Source: an uncultured Anaerolineae bacterium (GTDB lineage Bacteria > Chloroflexota > Anaerolineae > Anaerolineales > Villigracilaceae). Taken from it: a stretch of 7,242 nt of DNA. The stretch spans positions 1 to 7,242 of the forward strand of contig CAINXK010000585.1 in NCBI GenBank assembly GCA_903854805.1, written 5' to 3'. Both the position numbers and the translations under genes were made by a program. A model generated the notes under the pieces. It ran no database searches. It was not told the DNA's origin and saw only the letters and a program-made list of their open reading frames with translations. This document shows, in pieces, positions 7,201-7,242 of the stretch (the first letter of the stretch is position 1; every line of letters begins with the position of its first letter).

Positions 7201-7242
7201 AGCCGGAGATTTTGATAAAAGTGCGTTGGTAAAGTTCCCAAA
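1267..7242 (-). CDS. Giant CHASE-PAS/GAF hybrid sensor histidine kinase with two receivers (5' partial)
   Basis: Membrane sensor kinase; the frame is open to the window edge, so the N-terminus is missing. Residues are numbered from the GTG at 7173, which is not the likely start. Domains: CHASE sensor, from 23 codons upstream to about 205 (motifs SPAVLGLYWLPRV, GYDLGSEPEQ, LVPVYH); membrane helix 220-242; PAS1 255-360; PAS2 371-490; PAS3 497-622; GAF 625-782; PAS4 790-915; unnamed GAF-like module 916-1037; PAS5 1042-1163; coiled coil about 1163-1190; PAS6 1188-1305; PAS7 1314-1445; HisKA 1460-1535 with phospho-acceptor His1478 in SMSHELRTPL; HATPase 1578-1695 with N box Asn1593/Asn1597, DKGIGI at 1627-1632, FQPF at 1641 and GTGLGL at 1657; REC1 1715-1825 (Asp1720/1721, Asp1764, Lys1811); REC2 1844-1963 (Asp1850/1851, Asp1894, Thr1926, Lys1948). 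All catalytic motifs look intact, so the protein should be an active kinase. CHASE domains normally sit outside the cytoplasm between two membrane helices; only the second is in view. The ligand is unknown. No HPt domain follows the receivers. It is the upstream gene of an operon with the HD-GYP regulator, which starts 55 bp after the TAA stop. At more than 1,991 residues it is much longer than a typical hybrid kinase. The general function is near certain; the specific signal cannot be read from sequence. Confidence 0.96.
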   Translation of the reverse strand, partial: FGNFTNALLSKSPAVLGLYWLPRVSFAEREAYQQSLREQGFVDFTIFEKDLNGNNVPAIERAEFFPADFMQPFEPNRTVLGYDLGSEPEQLAAIQSARDSGLPVATIFAGFNQQTSDAKRIMVLVPVYHKAAPIGTLAERRANLSGFVCGIYPFDTLVAASLKGINRYDFELYLFDLEDPSQAQFLSFSPSFSGPQTLPGGGVPSLAALQTGIFQTAKIQAADRNWLLVARPGPADTSYADEWMYLTIFLTGFGVVGGFLFYVITRQKTEISLAQSEAEFRGLSDYALTGVLRMRFSGEILYANQALARMVGNDSPNELLHANVQDFMISPAQFAALPEMFQVSTQIRDQEIAIRGRQGQILRVLCSASLNQGVVSATVVDITERELAQEKLTASEKRYRQLVDGIPGVVYSFSDRRGGIFYSPGVEAIFGYTPEEMVTNPMIWHAAIHADDIAAKEQAVRDFMQGGELNIEYRVWTRSGELRWLADRSIGRDVSEGEIVLHGLAMDITERKQAEDTLRQRNTEYRLISEHTGDMIFIVDLETQVLTYISPMVEKLLGFSPQDLLGHGLDELLTPESYQKVLADLPKRIEAFFKGTAPAYFTDAVDQRRKDGLIVSAEVVTSYVAKEAGKIQVVAVSRDVSERKQAALLQETVYRIVEDAQNSESLQELYPQIHNRISNVMYARNFYIALYDEASDMLSFVYSRDDNGNYDSTPFPAGHGLTEYVLRTQQPLLCDDFESAKLIMQGAYTPRGNSSSTWLGVPLIVRGKAIGVMAVQNYHDQLAYTPREQRILEFVSSQVAVAIDRKQDETNLLKSQASLELAQKVAQIGSWDLDFKSGRGAWSKEMYQLMRRSLSAGSPELSEFLEMVHPDDRKTLMDTQQLAIDLCESVTTIFRTNPKQGKLRYMESRIQPIVDAQGSLLNLSGTMMDVSLRREMEIEINERVKELTCLFTVSRLFEENPSSDEFVCQQIVDTLVPAMQFPLLAAAMIELNGVRYSTERYDETLSVCLSSDIIVAGEMRGRLSGYYTNAEVLPILEEQDMFSNLARMFGLWLERRQTEIALSASNERFSQLAENIQEVFWMYDVVKEKIIYASPAYEAIWGRPLEGIYQNPDDYIENILPEDQALILAVNEKVLLGENTEAEYQVRRPDGIMRWVWDRSFPIFDKNGNLVRIAGVSTDITDLKIAQQALQDLNRSLEKRVEERTADVRQSEATYRALFENSNDGIFIMSPEGVELSANQRALDMLGYSQHEWHSITNAQVVDPDEQQDASQRFEAVLRGEYLPLYERIFVRKDGTKLNVEINLAAVRDANGKTILVQSVVRDITERKKAEDALRVSEEAYRRAISAADAVPYSLDYGADYYTFMGEGIERLTGYSRDEVTPSLFNASILESKYHGEMAGLSTPDVIQKVRSGEVTPDGILRSDFRIITKAGDQRWLLDASVQVLNVSGRTTGSIGILQDITYRKDAEEILRENRDKLSAANSALEKASRMKDEFLASMSHELRTPLTGILGLSEALQMQTHGELNERQLKALRNIEKSGRHLLELINDILDLSKIEAGKLELQLEPFSASEVCEASLQLVKGMAQQKNHDINFEMNRSPITLRADVRRLKQMLVNLLSNAIKFTPAGGKIGLQVEARPDDEIIRFCVWDKGIGIREDEMGKLFQPFVQLDSSLERQYAGTGLGLSLVQRMAELHGGSVHVESIDGEGSRFTIVLPWRFDEAKQLSDDRENDFIQIKTGMLVDDNDLDARQTSRSLTEMGIANFIYSETQGALEKVAFLRPSAILLDPADEPWMDLLAQIKADERTSSIPIIFTSVDDRLVEADRLGAVNFLLKPFSQEELRVGLAMGATLDPDRPVMILGKTSRAPLVLVADDNELILETIGEFLIAAGFRVVTARNGFEVLESAPSHKPDIILMDIQMPGMDGFKTIRHLRAHSDAKIASTPLIAITALAMGGDKERCLEAGANEYLSKPIVLKRLVRKIGQLLAENLK

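Noticed and set aside
1..7242. tRNA, rRNA, CRISPR array, insertion sequence or attachment site
   Set aside because: Nothing resembling these was seen: nearly all of the window is coding, and the remaining gaps are only 206 and 55 bp.

Overview
The window holds one bacterial two-component signalling operon on the minus strand and little else. By eye the base composition is about 50% GC. The family signatures (a CHASE-sensed multi-PAS/GAF hybrid kinase next to a REC-HD-GYP regulator, with an HD-GYP signature of the HHEKWDGTGYPRGLKGE type) resemble what is common in environmental Chloroflexota such as Anaerolineae. That taxonomic guess comes from protein flavour alone and is weak; no marker gene is present.

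Layout, in transcription order (right to left): a very large hybrid sensor histidine kinase fills 7242 to 1267 and runs off the right edge. The first 23 codons of the window in this frame are clearly part of its CHASE domain, so the real start and the first membrane helix lie outside. After a 55-bp gap that carries a strong Shine-Dalgarno sequence, a 334-residue response regulator with an HD-GYP domain starts at a TTG codon and ends at 207. The remaining 206 bp contain an A/T-rich stretch with a nine-base homopolymer, then a perfect 24-bp inverted repeat (106-157) that probably ends the operon. The last ~90 bases could hold the C-terminal tail of a convergent plus-strand gene, but this is weak.

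How the genes probably work together: the extracytoplasmic CHASE domain senses an unknown small ligand. Seven PAS domains, one GAF domain and an unnamed GAF-like module add cytoplasmic inputs. The HisKA/HATPase core autophosphorylates on His1478 (numbering from the GTG at 7173), and phosphate can pass to two C-terminal receivers. The HD-GYP protein has a complete receiver and a complete metal/active-site set, so it is the likely output: phosphorylation-controlled hydrolysis of cyclic di-GMP. No HPt domain is visible, so the route from kinase to HD-GYP (direct or through a separate HPt) is open.

I did not find a clearly new kind of system. The points most worth a second look are the sensory architecture, the unnamed module at residues 916-1037, the atypical first receiver, and the long hairpin lacking a U-tract.
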